Source of the DNA: Pseudomonas kairouanensis
Lineage (GTDB): Bacteria > Pseudomonadota > Gammaproteobacteria > Pseudomonadales > Pseudomonadaceae
Reading direction: 5' to 3'
Assembly: GCF_004682055.1 (NCBI RefSeq)
Contig: NZ_QUZU01000008.1
Span: 119,749-183,748, forward strand
Length of the DNA: 64,000 nt
This document shows, in pieces, positions 40,527-49,121 of this stretch. The notes beneath the pieces were generated by a model. It was given only the letters and a program-made list of their open reading frames with translations, was not told the origin of the DNA and searched no databases. Every line of letters begins with the position of its first letter. The first letter of the stretch is position 1. The position numbers and the translations under genes were made by a program.

Positions 40527-40619
40527 AAGGTGGGAGGGGGCTTACTCCCGATGGCTGTGGGTCAGTGATGGATACGTTGACTGACACACCGCTATCGGGA
40601 GCAAGCCCCCTCCCACATT
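40527..40619. repeat. REPIN between copD and porin gene
   Basis: GTGGGAGGGGGCTTACTCCCGAT and its inverted partner, 93 bp, with one G-to-A change in the first arm's CTTGCTC core. Confidence 0.85.
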
Positions 40620-40672
40620 TAAACCGTGCCCGCTTAATACCTAGGGCGGCATAGTCATCCTATAACTTCTGC

Positions 40673-40724
40673 TTGACACATGGCTAAAACCCCGCAAATA
40701 TCGCCCTCAATGTTGTACGACAAC
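40673..40724 (+). promoter_or_regulatory. Porin gene promoter with a TTGTNNNACAA operator
   Basis: A perfect -35 box TTGACA (40673-40678), 17 bp, then a poor -10 AAATAT (40696-40701). The 13-bp palindrome GTTGT-ACG-ACAAC (40712-40724) sits at the predicted start of transcription, where a repressor would block. A similar site lies before udh at 42227. The TTGT-N3-ACAA form is common for GntR/FCD sugar-acid regulators; no such gene is in the window. Confidence 0.5.
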
Positions 40725-40767
40725 GTATGACAAATAATAAAAACAACAAAAGAAAGGGAGCTTCACT

Positions 40768-42030
40768 GTGAGTCAATTCGCCCGCAATTCCTGCGCTCGT
40801 CTGGGTTTTATCAGTTTCGGCAGCCTCGCCTTCACCCTCCCCCTCAGCGTCCAGGCCGATGGTTTTCTCGAAGACGCCAAGGCCACGCTCAACCTGCGCA
40901 ACGCCTACTTCAACCGTAACTTCACCAACTCGACCAACCCACAGGCCAAGGCCGAGGAGTGGACGCAAAACTTCATTCTCGACGCCAAATCCGGCTTCAC
41001 CCAGGGCACGGTGGGCTTTGGCCTTGATGTGCTGGGCCTGTACTCGCAAAAACTCGACGGCGGCAAAGGCACCGGCGGCACCCAGCTGTTGCCGATCCAC
41101 GACGACGGCCGCCCTGCCGACAACTTCGGGCGCCTGGGAGTGGCGCTGAAAACCAGGCTGTCCAAGACCGAGTTAAAGGTGGGCGAATGGATGCCGGTGC
41201 TGCCAATCCTGCGCTCCGACGACGGCCGCTCCCTGCCCCAGACCTTCCGTGGCGGCCAGGTCACGTCCAATGAAATCGCCGGCCTGACCCTCTACGGCGG
41301 CCAGTTCCGTGGCAACAGCCCGCGCAACGACGCGAGCATGGAAGACATGTTCATGAACGGCAAAGCCGCCTTCACCTCCGATCGTTTCAACTTCGGCGGC
41401 GGCGAATACAGCTTCAACGACAAACGCACCCAGGTCGGCGTGTGGTACGCCGAACTCACCGATATCTACCAACAGCAGTATTTCAACCTCACCCACAGCC
41501 AGCCGGTGGGCGACTGGACCCTGGGCGCCAACCTGGGCTTCTTCACCGGCAAGGAAGACGGCAGCGCCCTGGCCGGCGACCTGGATAACAAAACCGCGTT
41601 TGCCATGCTCTCGGCCAAGTACAACGGCAACACCTTCTACGTAGGCTTGCAGAAACTCACCGGCGACAGCGTGTGGATGCGGGTCAACGGCACCAGCGGC
41701 GGCACCCTGGCCAACGACAGCTACAACGCCAGCTACGACAACGCCAAGGAAAAGTCCTGGCAGGTGCGCCATGACTTCAACTTCGTGGTGCTGGGCGTGC
41801 CGGGGCTGACCATGATGAACCGCTATATCAGCGGCAGTAACGTACACACCGGGGCGATCACTGATGGCAAGGAATGGGGCCGGGAGTCGGAGCTGGCGTA
41901 CACGGTGCAGAGTGGTGCATTGAAGGATCTGAACGTGCGCTGGCGCAACTCGACCATGCGTCGGGATTTCAGCAATAACGAGTTTGATGAAAATCGGATC
42001 TTTATCAGCTACCCGATTTCGTTGCTGTAA
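40768..42030 (+). CDS. OprD-family outer-membrane porin
   Basis: 420 residues, signal peptide ending at VQA, then a beta-barrel typical of OprD (NLRNAYFNRNF, GRLGVALKTRLSKTELKVGEW, ENRIFISYPISLL ends in the usual strand). OprD porins pass small carboxylates and amino acids. The position before uronate genes suggests uptake of galacturonate or glucuronate. GTG start with an AAGGGAG ribosome site 7 bases upstream. Confidence 0.93.
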   Translation: MSQFARNSCARLGFISFGSLAFTLPLSVQADGFLEDAKATLNLRNAYFNRNFTNSTNPQAKAEEWTQNFILDAKSGFTQGTVGFGLDVLGLYSQKLDGGKGTGGTQLLPIHDDGRPADNFGRLGVALKTRLSKTELKVGEWMPVLPILRSDDGRSLPQTFRGGQVTSNEIAGLTLYGGQFRGNSPRNDASMEDMFMNGKAAFTSDRFNFGGGEYSFNDKRTQVGVWYAELTDIYQQQYFNLTHSQPVGDWTLGANLGFFTGKEDGSALAGDLDNKTAFAMLSAKYNGNTFYVGLQKLTGDSVWMRVNGTSGGTLANDSYNASYDNAKEKSWQVRHDFNFVVLGVPGLTMMNRYISGSNVHTGAITDGKEWGRESELAYTVQSGALKDLNVRWRNSTMRRDFSNNEFDENRIFISYPISLL

Positions 42031-42071
42031 GGTTTCCAGCCGAACGGGGATTTGCCACCAACACGAATCCC

Positions 42072-42164
42072 CTGTGGGAGCGGGGTTGCTCGCAAATGCG
42101 GTTGGCCAGTCAATTCATGTGTCGACTGATACACCGCTTTCGCGAGCAAGCCCGCTCCCACATT
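42072..42164. repeat. REPIN of the GCTTGCTCGCG subtype
   Basis: GTGGGAGCGGGGTTGCTCGC and its inverted partner, 93 bp, between the porin gene and udh. Confidence 0.85.
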
Positions 42165-42226
42165 TGATCTCATTCGTCCAAAGGGGCGTTGACAAGCCTG
42201 GGAATCCGTAACGATACTTCGACCAA

Positions 42227-42239
42227 GTCATACGACAAC
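42227..42239 (+). promoter_or_regulatory. Candidate operator before udh
   Basis: GTCATACGACAAC matches the porin-site palindrome GTTGTACGACAAC at 11 of 13 positions and lies 24 bp before the udh start. It is probably the same regulator site. Confidence 0.4.
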
Positions 42240-42262
42240 CTACAACAAAAACAGGAATCTCA

Positions 42263-43078
42263 ATGACCACGACCTCCCCCACTCCCTTCAACCGCCTGCT
42301 GCTCACCGGCGCCGCCGGTGGCCTGGGCAAAGTCCTGCGTGAACGCTTGCGCCCCTACGCCCAGGTGCTGCGCCTGTCGGACATCGCCAACATGGCACCG
42401 GCCCAGGCCCACGAAGAAGTCCAACCCTGCGACCTCGCCGACAAACAAGCCGTGCACCACCTGGTCGAAGGCGTCGACGCCATCCTGCATTTTGGCGGTG
42501 TGTCGGTGGAGCGCTCATTCGAAGAAGTACTGGGCGCCAATATCAGCGGCATTTTCCATATCTACGAAGCCGCCCGTCGCCATGGCGTCAAGCGCGTGAT
42601 CTTCGCCAGTTCCAACCATGTGATCGGCTTCTACAAGCAGGGCGAACACCTTGATGCCCATTCCCCACGCCGTCCGGACAGCTACTACGGCTTGTCCAAA
42701 TCCTACGGCGAAGACATGGCCAGCTTCTACTTCGACCGCTACGGCATCGAGACCGTGAGCATCCGCATCGGCTCGTCGTTCCCGGAACCTCACAACCGCC
42801 GGATGATGCATACCTGGTTGAGCTTCGATGACCTCACCCAACTGCTGGAGCGTGCGCTGTATACCCCCAACGTCGGCCACACCGTGGTCTACGGCATGTC
42901 GGATAACCTCGACACTTGGTGGGACAACCGCTACGCCGCCCACCTGGGCTTTGCCCCCAAGGACAGTTCCGAAGTGTTCCGCGCCCAGGTCGAAGCGCAG
43001 CCCCCGGTGGCGGCCGATGACCCGGCCAAGGTCTATCAGGGCGGTGCGTTCTGCGCAGCCGGCCCGTTCGGGGACTGA
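42263..43078 (+). CDS. udh: NAD-dependent uronate dehydrogenase
   Basis: 271 residues, short-chain dehydrogenase fold. NAD-binding TGAAGGLGKVLRERL, catalytic Ser in FASSNHVIGFY and Y-x-x-x-K in SYYGLSKSYGED. The near-complete likeness to the P. putida/P. syringae Udh pattern (PRRPDSYYGLSK) is good support. It oxidises galacturonate or glucuronate to the aldarolactone. It lies three bases before the lactonase gene. Confidence 0.95.
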   Translation: MTTTSPTPFNRLLLTGAAGGLGKVLRERLRPYAQVLRLSDIANMAPAQAHEEVQPCDLADKQAVHHLVEGVDAILHFGGVSVERSFEEVLGANISGIFHIYEAARRHGVKRVIFASSNHVIGFYKQGEHLDAHSPRRPDSYYGLSKSYGEDMASFYFDRYGIETVSIRIGSSFPEPHNRRMMHTWLSFDDLTQLLERALYTPNVGHTVVYGMSDNLDTWWDNRYAAHLGFAPKDSSEVFRAQVEAQPPVAADDPAKVYQGGAFCAAGPFGD

Positions 43079-43081
43079 CCC

Positions 43082-43957
43082 ATGACAGCCGAACTGATTG
43101 TTGACGCGCGCAACGCCGTGGGCGAATGCCCGGTGTGGGTGCCCGAGGAAAACGCCCTGTATTGGGTGGACATCCCCAACGGCGGCCTGCAACGCTGGAG
43201 CCTCGCCACTGGCCATGTGGCAGCCTGGAAGGCGCCGCAGATGCTGGCCTGCATTGCGCGCACCGACACCGGCAACTGGGTGGCCGGCATGGAAACCGGT
43301 TTTTTCCAGCTCACCCCACACAACGATGGCAGCCTCGACACCACGCTGCTGGCCGGAGTCGAGCACCCACGCCCGGACATGCGCCTCAACGACGGCCGCT
43401 GTGACCGCCAGGGCCGGTTCTGGGCCGGCAGCATGGTGCTGAACATGGGCTTGAACGCCGCCGAAGGCACCCTCTACCGTTATGCAAGCGGCACCCAGCC
43501 CCAGGCCCAGTTGGGCGGTTTCATCACCCTCAATGGCCTGGCCTTCAGCCCCGATGGCCGCACGCTGTACGCTTCGGACTCGCACCCGCTGGTGCAGCAG
43601 ATCTGGGCCTTCGACTACGACACCGACACCGGCACGCCGTCCAATCGCCGCGTATTCGTGGATATGCACCAACACCTTGGTCGCCCCGACGGCGCTGCGG
43701 TAGACGCCGATGGCTGCTACTGGATCTGCGCCAACGACGCCGGCCTGATCCACCGTTTCACCCCCGAGGGGCGCCTCGACCGCTCCCTTGCCGTGCCCGT
43801 GAAAAAACCCACCATGTGCGCCTTTGGCGGCAGTCGGCTGGACACCTTGTTCGTCACCTCCATTCGTGACGACCAGGGTGAGCAGTCACTGTCCGGCGGC
43901 GTATTCGCCCTCAACCCTGGCGTACAAGGACTGGCCGAGCCCCGCTTTACCGTCTAG
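43082..43957 (+). CDS. SMP-30/regucalcin-family sugar lactonase (probably aldarolactonase)
   Basis: 291 residues. SMP-30 beta-propeller with the metal ligands expected in ARNAVGECPVW (Glu), RLNDGRCDRQGRFWAG (Asn), FITLNGLAFSPDGRTLYASDS (Asn, Asp) and RPDGAAVDADGCYW (Asp). Directly after udh, it should open the lactone product of uronate oxidation to galactarate or glucarate. Confidence 0.9.
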   Translation: MTAELIVDARNAVGECPVWVPEENALYWVDIPNGGLQRWSLATGHVAAWKAPQMLACIARTDTGNWVAGMETGFFQLTPHNDGSLDTTLLAGVEHPRPDMRLNDGRCDRQGRFWAGSMVLNMGLNAAEGTLYRYASGTQPQAQLGGFITLNGLAFSPDGRTLYASDSHPLVQQIWAFDYDTDTGTPSNRRVFVDMHQHLGRPDGAAVDADGCYWICANDAGLIHRFTPEGRLDRSLAVPVKKPTMCAFGGSRLDTLFVTSIRDDQGEQSLSGGVFALNPGVQGLAEPRFTV

Positions 43958-44008
43958 CTGCATCGCTGTGCCTTGAATACAACAATAACAAGACAGGAGA
44001 CACACCCC

Positions 44009-44971
44009 ATGGACTTCAAACGCACCTTGCTCGCCGCTGCATTCATCACCCTCAGCAGCGCCGCCCATGCGCTGGAAATCAAATTCGCCGACATCCACCC
44101 CGATGGCTACCCCACCGTGGTCGCCGAGAAAAACATGGGCGCCGCACTGACCAAGGAAAGCAACGGCGAACTGACGTTCAAGTTCTTCCCCGGCGGTGTG
44201 CTGGGCTCGGAGAAGGAAGTGGTCGAACAGGCCCAGGTCGGCGCGATCCAGATGGCACGGGTAAGCCTCGGCATCGTCGGGCCGGTGGTGCCGGATGTGA
44301 ACGTGTTCAACCTGCCGTTCGTGTTCCGCGACCAGGCCCATATGCGCAAAGTCATCGACGGTGAAATCGGCGATGAAATCCTCGCCAAGATCACCGACTC
44401 CGAGTTCGGCCTGGTGGCCCTGGCCTGGATGGACGGCGGCACGCGCAATGTCTACACCAAGAAACCCGTGCGCAAGATCGAAGACCTCAAGGGCATGAAG
44501 ATCCGCGTGCAGGGCAACCCGTTGTTCATTGAAGCCTTCAATGAAATGGGCGCCAATGGCATTGCCATGGACACCGGCGAAATCTTCAGTGCCCTGCAGA
44601 CCGGCGTCATCGACGGCGCGGAAAACAACCCGCCGACCCTGCTGGAACACAACCACTTCCAGAACGCCAAGTACTACACCCTCACCGAGCATTTGATCCT
44701 GCCTGAGCCCATCGTGATGTCGAAAATCACCTGGAACAAACTCAGCCCTGCCCAGCAAGTCATGGTGAAGAACGCCGCCAAGGCCGCCCAGGCCGACGAG
44801 CGCGTGCTGTGGGATGCCAAGTCCGCCAGCAGCGAAGCCAAGCTTAAGGCAGCGGGTGTGGAGTTCATCACCGTCGACAAAAAGCCCTTCTATGACGCCA
44901 CCGCGCCGGTTCGCGCCAAATACGGTGCGGCCTACGCCGACATCATCCAGCGCATCGACGCCGTTCAGTAA
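44009..44971 (+). CDS. TRAP transporter substrate-binding protein (DctP family)
   Basis: 320 residues. Signal peptide to AHA, then a DctP fold: LGSEKEVVEQAQVGAIQM, the ligand-carboxylate Arg region near VQGNPLFIEAFNEMGANG, and GEIFSALQTGVIDGAENNP. It delivers an organic acid, here most likely a uronate, to the DctQM permease. ATG 44009 has a CAGGAG site; the earlier 43973 start is not needed. Confidence 0.93.
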   Translation: MDFKRTLLAAAFITLSSAAHALEIKFADIHPDGYPTVVAEKNMGAALTKESNGELTFKFFPGGVLGSEKEVVEQAQVGAIQMARVSLGIVGPVVPDVNVFNLPFVFRDQAHMRKVIDGEIGDEILAKITDSEFGLVALAWMDGGTRNVYTKKPVRKIEDLKGMKIRVQGNPLFIEAFNEMGANGIAMDTGEIFSALQTGVIDGAENNPPTLLEHNHFQNAKYYTLTEHLILPEPIVMSKITWNKLSPAQQVMVKNAAKAAQADERVLWDAKSASSEAKLKAAGVEFITVDKKPFYDATAPVRAKYGAAYADIIQRIDAVQ

Positions 44972-44991
44972 CGCCCCCCTCCCTAGCAAGG

Positions 44992-45020
44992 CCCGGCGCG
45001 GTCCGCACTGACGCGCCGGG
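44992..45020 (+). other. Intercistronic hairpin after the TRAP binding-protein gene
   Basis: CCCGGCGCG/CGCGCCGGG, 9-bp stem, 11-base loop, without a T-run. Such hairpins often protect the upstream mRNA so that the binding protein is made in excess over the permease. Confidence 0.6.
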
Positions 45021-45034
45021 TTACGGTGAACGCC

Positions 45035-45562
45035 ATGAAGAATTTACTGCTGCGCATCAACGACCGCATTTACATGACCTGCATCTGGGTCGCCGGCCTC
45101 TCAGTACTGGGGGTTGCGCTGATCATTCCCTGGGGCATCTTCGCCCGCTACATCCTCGGCACAGGCTCCAGCTGGCCGGAACCCACCGCGATTTTGCTGA
45201 TGCTGGTATTCACCTTCATCGGTGCCGCCGCCAGCTACCGCGCAGGCGCGCATATGTCGGTGGCGATGATCACCGACCGCCTGCCCCCCCAGCAACGCCG
45301 CCTCGTCGGCATCCTGTCCCAATTGTTGATGGCGACCATCTGCCTGTTCATGACGATTTGGGGCAGCAAGTTGTGCATGGCCACCTGGAACCAGTTCATG
45401 AGCGCCATCCCCACCCTGCGCGTGGGCATCACCTACATGCCGATCCCCATTGGCGGGCTGCTGACCCTGGTGTTCGTACTGGAAAAACTCCTGCTCGGCG
45501 ACCAGAGCCAGCGCCGCGTAGTGCGTTTCGACCTGATTGAAGAAAGCGAAGAGGCCGCCTGA
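45035..45562 (+). CDS. TRAP transporter small permease (DctQ family)
   Basis: 175 residues, four membrane spans (about 15-35, 45-67, 88-110, 127-150). The SSWPEPTAILLMLVFTFIGA segment is typical of DctQ. It bridges binding protein and large permease. ATG 45035 is chosen over GTG 45026; GGTGA lies 6 bases upstream. Confidence 0.92.
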   Translation: MKNLLLRINDRIYMTCIWVAGLSVLGVALIIPWGIFARYILGTGSSWPEPTAILLMLVFTFIGAAASYRAGAHMSVAMITDRLPPQQRRLVGILSQLLMATICLFMTIWGSKLCMATWNQFMSAIPTLRVGITYMPIPIGGLLTLVFVLEKLLLGDQSQRRVVRFDLIEESEEAA

Positions 45563-45563
45563 T

Positions 45564-46844
45564 ATGGACGCATTGATTCTGCTGGGCAGCTTTATCGCCT
45601 TGATCCTGATCGGTATGCCGGTGGCCTATGCCCTCGGCTTGTCGGCGCTGATCGGCGCGTGGTGGATCGATATTCCGTTCCAGGCCCTGATGATTCAGGT
45701 GGCCGGCGGGGTGAACAAGTTTTCGCTGATGGCGATTCCGTTCTTTGTGCTGGCCGGGGCGATCATGGCCGAGGGCGGCATGTCGCGGCGGTTGGTGGCG
45801 TTTGCCGGGGTGCTGGTGGGTTTTGTACGCGGCGGGCTGTCATTGGTGAACATCATGGCCTCGACGTTTTTTGGCGCGATCTCCGGCTCGTCGGTGGCCG
45901 ATACGGCCTCGGTCGGCTCGGTGCTGATCCCGGAGATGGAGCGCCGTGGCTACCCCCGCGAGTTCGCCACGGCGGTGACCATCAGCGGCTCGGTGCAAGC
46001 ACTGCTGACCCCGCCCAGCCATAACTCGGTGCTCTACTCCCTGGCGGCCGGGGGCACTGTGTCGATTGCCTCGCTGTTCATGGCCGGCGTGGTGCCGGGC
46101 TTGCTGATGAGCGCGTGCCTGATGGTGCTGTGCCTGATCTTCGCCAAGAAGCGCGACTACCCCAAGGGCGAAGTCATTCCCTTGAAACAGGCGCTGAAAA
46201 TCTGCGCCGACGCGCTCTGGGGCCTGATGGCCATGGTGATCATCCTCGGCGGCATCCTGTCGGGCATCTTCACCGCCACCGAATCCGCGGCCATTGCGGT
46301 GCTGTGGGCATTCTTCGTGACCATGTTCATCTACCGCGACTACAAATGGAGTGAGCTGCCCAAGCTGATGCACCGCACGGTGCGCACCATTTCCATCGTG
46401 ATGATCCTGATCGCCTTCGCCGCGAGCTTCGGCTACATCATGACCCTGATGCAGATCCCGGCGAAGATCACCACGTTGTTCCTGACCCTGTCGGACAACC
46501 GCTATGTGATCCTGATGTGCATCAACGCCATGCTGCTGTTGCTGGGCACGGTGATGGACATGGCGCCGCTGATCCTGATCCTCACACCGATCTTGATGCC
46601 GGTGATCCTGGGTATCGGCGTCGACCCCGTGCACTTTGGCATGATCATGCTGGTGAACCTCGGCATCGGGCTGATTACCCCGCCGGTGGGCGCGGTGTTG
46701 TTTGTGGGCGCGGCGGTGGGCAAGACAACCATCGAGAAAACCGTGAAGGCGTTGCTGCCGTTTTATGCGGTGCTGTTTCTGGTGTTGATGGCGGTGACCT
46801 ATATTCCGGCACTGTCGCTGTGGTTGCCGGGTCTGGTGCTGTAA
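45564..46844 (+). CDS. TRAP transporter large permease (DctM family)
   Basis: 426 residues with 11-12 membrane spans. DctM signatures LMAIPFFVLAGAIMAEGG, GAISGSSVADTASVGSVLIP and FTATESAAIAVLWAF are present. It conducts the substrate with Na+. It starts one base after the DctQ stop, inside the same operon. Confidence 0.95.
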   Translation: MDALILLGSFIALILIGMPVAYALGLSALIGAWWIDIPFQALMIQVAGGVNKFSLMAIPFFVLAGAIMAEGGMSRRLVAFAGVLVGFVRGGLSLVNIMASTFFGAISGSSVADTASVGSVLIPEMERRGYPREFATAVTISGSVQALLTPPSHNSVLYSLAAGGTVSIASLFMAGVVPGLLMSACLMVLCLIFAKKRDYPKGEVIPLKQALKICADALWGLMAMVIILGGILSGIFTATESAAIAVLWAFFVTMFIYRDYKWSELPKLMHRTVRTISIVMILIAFAASFGYIMTLMQIPAKITTLFLTLSDNRYVILMCINAMLLLLGTVMDMAPLILILTPILMPVILGIGVDPVHFGMIMLVNLGIGLITPPVGAVLFVGAAVGKTTIEKTVKALLPFYAVLFLVLMAVTYIPALSLWLPGLVL

Positions 46845-46871
46845 ACCGCGCTTCACCTAACAATGAGGATC

Positions 46872-46966
46872 AAATGTGGGAGGGGGCTTGCTCCCGATTG
46901 CAGTGGGTCAGCCAATATATTCTTCACTGACACACCGCCATCGGGAGCAAGCCCCCTCCCACATTT
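46872..46966. repeat. REPIN between TRAP permease and epimerase genes
   Basis: Forward GTGGGAGGGGGCTTGCTCCC and inverted partner, 95 bp. Confidence 0.88.
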
Positions 46967-47005
46967 GACCTCTTTGTTTGTTCTATTTTTATATGGCGGG
47001 AAACC

Positions 47006-47896
47006 ATGTCTTCGAACTTCATTGAACTGCGTGATCACCTCACCCACCTCACCCTCGCCCCCGCCGTGGGCGGCAGCATCGCCAACTGGCACGTCACCGC
47101 CACCGGCCAACCGCTGTTGCGCCATAACGATGAACACGCCCATCTCCCCGGGAAACTGGGGTGCTACCCGCTGGCCCCCTGGTCCAACCGCATCGGCGAA
47201 GGCGGTTTCGACAACCCGGACGCTTGGCTGGCGTTGCCCCCCAATAGCCCCACCGACCCGCTGCCGATCCACGGCTCGGCCTGGCAGCAGGCATGGCAGG
47301 TGGTCAGCCAATCGGCGCATGAAGCGGTGCTTGAGGTAGTGTGCGACACCCCGTTCGCCTATCGCGCCGAGCAGCGGTTCAGGTTGGATAACGGTGAGCT
47401 GAGTATCACCTTACGGGTGACTCACCTGGCGGAAAAACCCGCCTGGCATGGGTTGGGTTTGCACCCCTATTTCCCACGCACAGGCGGCACTCGCTTGCAG
47501 GCCAAAGCGTCCAAGGTGTGGCTGAGCGATGCGTCCAAGCTGCCCACCGGCTTGGTGCCTGTGCCGGATGAGTGGAATTTCCAGCAGCTCAAATCCCTGC
47601 CAGAAAGCATGGTCGACAATGGGTTTTGCCAGTGGGATGGGCACTGTCTGATCGAACAGCCGGAGTTGGGATACACCCTGGAATGCCAGGCCAACGGCGC
47701 GGAGTACTTCCTGTTGTTCTGCCCGCCGGGGTTGGGGTTCTTTTGTGTTGAGCCTGTGAGTCATCCGGTGAATGCGCATCACCTGCCCGGCAGGCCTGGT
47801 CTCAAGCTATTGGAACAAGGCCAGTCAACCCACCTCGATTTCACGTTGAAATACATTGCAAATGTGGGAGGGGGCTTGCTCCCGATAGCGGTGTGA
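47006..47896 (+). CDS. Aldose-1-epimerase with REP-encoded C-terminus
   Basis: 296 residues, galactose-mutarotase fold. The active-site His is in LHPYFPRTGG and the Glu in FFCVEPVSHPVNAHH. It interconverts sugar anomers, here probably uronate anomers for Udh or uptake. From residue 286 the protein reads NVGGGLLPIAV and this segment and the stop codon lie inside the REP at 47861, so an insertion has replaced the old end. It is close downstream of the TRAP genes. Confidence 0.9.
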   Translation: MSSNFIELRDHLTHLTLAPAVGGSIANWHVTATGQPLLRHNDEHAHLPGKLGCYPLAPWSNRIGEGGFDNPDAWLALPPNSPTDPLPIHGSAWQQAWQVVSQSAHEAVLEVVCDTPFAYRAEQRFRLDNGELSITLRVTHLAEKPAWHGLGLHPYFPRTGGTRLQAKASKVWLSDASKLPTGLVPVPDEWNFQQLKSLPESMVDNGFCQWDGHCLIEQPELGYTLECQANGAEYFLLFCPPGLGFFCVEPVSHPVNAHHLPGRPGLKLLEQGQSTHLDFTLKYIANVGGGLLPIAV

Positions 47897-47954
47897 CAGT
47901 CATGGGATTATTGACTGACCCACTGCAATCGGGAGCAAGCCCCCTCCCACATTT
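47861..47954. repeat. REPIN overlapping the epimerase 3' end
   Basis: The forward arm supplies the last eleven codons and stop of the epimerase gene; the inverted arm is just before the efflux adaptor stop at 47976. Confidence 0.88.
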
Positions 47955-47975
47955 TTGATCACTGTTGTGCCCGTA

Positions 47976-49121
47976 TCAGGGCGGGCTGTTTTTAAGGCGC
48001 CCTGCGGTATCAATACTCACCACCACCGACAACCCCGGTCGCAACCGCTCGCTCTCGGCTTGATCCGGGTCCACCGTAATCCTCACCGGCACCCGCTGCG
48101 CAATCTTCACAAAGTTGCCCGTGGCGTTGTCTGCCTGCAACAAGCTGAACTCCGACCCGGTGGCCGGCGAAATATGCTGCACCGTGCCGTGAAACTTGCG
48201 GTGGTTCAGGGCATCCACGGTGAAGGTCACCGGCTGCCCCACCTGCACGTTGTCCATCTGGGTTTCCTTCATATTGGCGATCACCCACAGTTGCGGCGGC
48301 ACCAACGCCATCAACTGCGCGCCGGAATTGACGTAGGCCCCAAGGCGCACGCCAATCTGCCCCAACTGGCCGTCACGGGGCGCGGTGATGCGGGTGTTCG
48401 ACAGGTCGATCCGCGCCAGTTCCACCGCCGCATCGGCGCTGGCTACCGCGGCTTCCAGGGAGCCACGGTTGACAATCACCGTCTGCAAGTCCTGCCGCGC
48501 GATTTCCAGATTGGCCTGGGCTTGGGCCACCGCAGCGATGGTCTGCGCATTGGCTGCACGGGTCACGTCCAGCTCGCGCTTGGACACCGAACCATCGCTG
48601 ATCAACTCCTCATTACGGCGCAAGTCAGCCAGGCTTTTACGCGCCTGGGCCTGGCTGTCCGCCAATGCCGCCTGACGCAGCTTGATGGTGGCTTCGGCGC
48701 TATTGCGTTGCTGCACCACATTGGCCAACGAGGCTTTTTGCACCGCCAGCTGCGCCAGGGCCTGGTCCAGGCGTTGCTTGTAGATACGGTCATCAAGGCG
48801 CACCAACAGGTCTCCGGCCTTCACGTATTGGAAGTCCTGCACCGGCACTTCAAATACATAGCCGCTCAACTGCGGGCCGATGATCGTGACCTGCCCGCGC
48901 ACCAGGGCGTTCTCGGTGGTTTCCACCGCGCTGCTGAACGGCGGCAACTGCCAGGCATACAACACAATCAACACGCCGACGATGGCAATCGCGGCAAAGC
49001 CCAGGGACGAAATAATCCGCACCCTCAGTGGCCGCAGTTCGGTGGGCACGGCGCCCGGTGGTGTACTGCCTTCCGGGGTGGAGGCGATGGCGGTGGTGGT
49101 CGTGGTGGAAGGTTCGGTCAT
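47976..49121 (-). CDS. HlyD/EmrA-family membrane-fusion protein of an MFS efflux system
   Basis: 381 residues: one membrane span (about 40-60), then biotinyl-lipoyl-like halves around a long coiled-coil hairpin (about 115-230) and VTIIGPQLSGYVFEVPVQ. It should couple the DHA2 transporter to an outer-membrane channel. Its ATG overlaps the DHA2 gene stop by four bases. No outer-membrane factor gene is nearby. Confidence 0.93.
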   Translation of the reverse strand: MTEPSTTTTTAIASTPEGSTPPGAVPTELRPLRVRIISSLGFAAIAIVGVLIVLYAWQLPPFSSAVETTENALVRGQVTIIGPQLSGYVFEVPVQDFQYVKAGDLLVRLDDRIYKQRLDQALAQLAVQKASLANVVQQRNSAEATIKLRQAALADSQAQARKSLADLRRNEELISDGSVSKRELDVTRAANAQTIAAVAQAQANLEIARQDLQTVIVNRGSLEAAVASADAAVELARIDLSNTRITAPRDGQLGQIGVRLGAYVNSGAQLMALVPPQLWVIANMKETQMDNVQVGQPVTFTVDALNHRKFHGTVQHISPATGSEFSLLQADNATGNFVKIAQRVPVRITVDPDQAESERLRPGLSVVVSIDTAGRLKNSPP

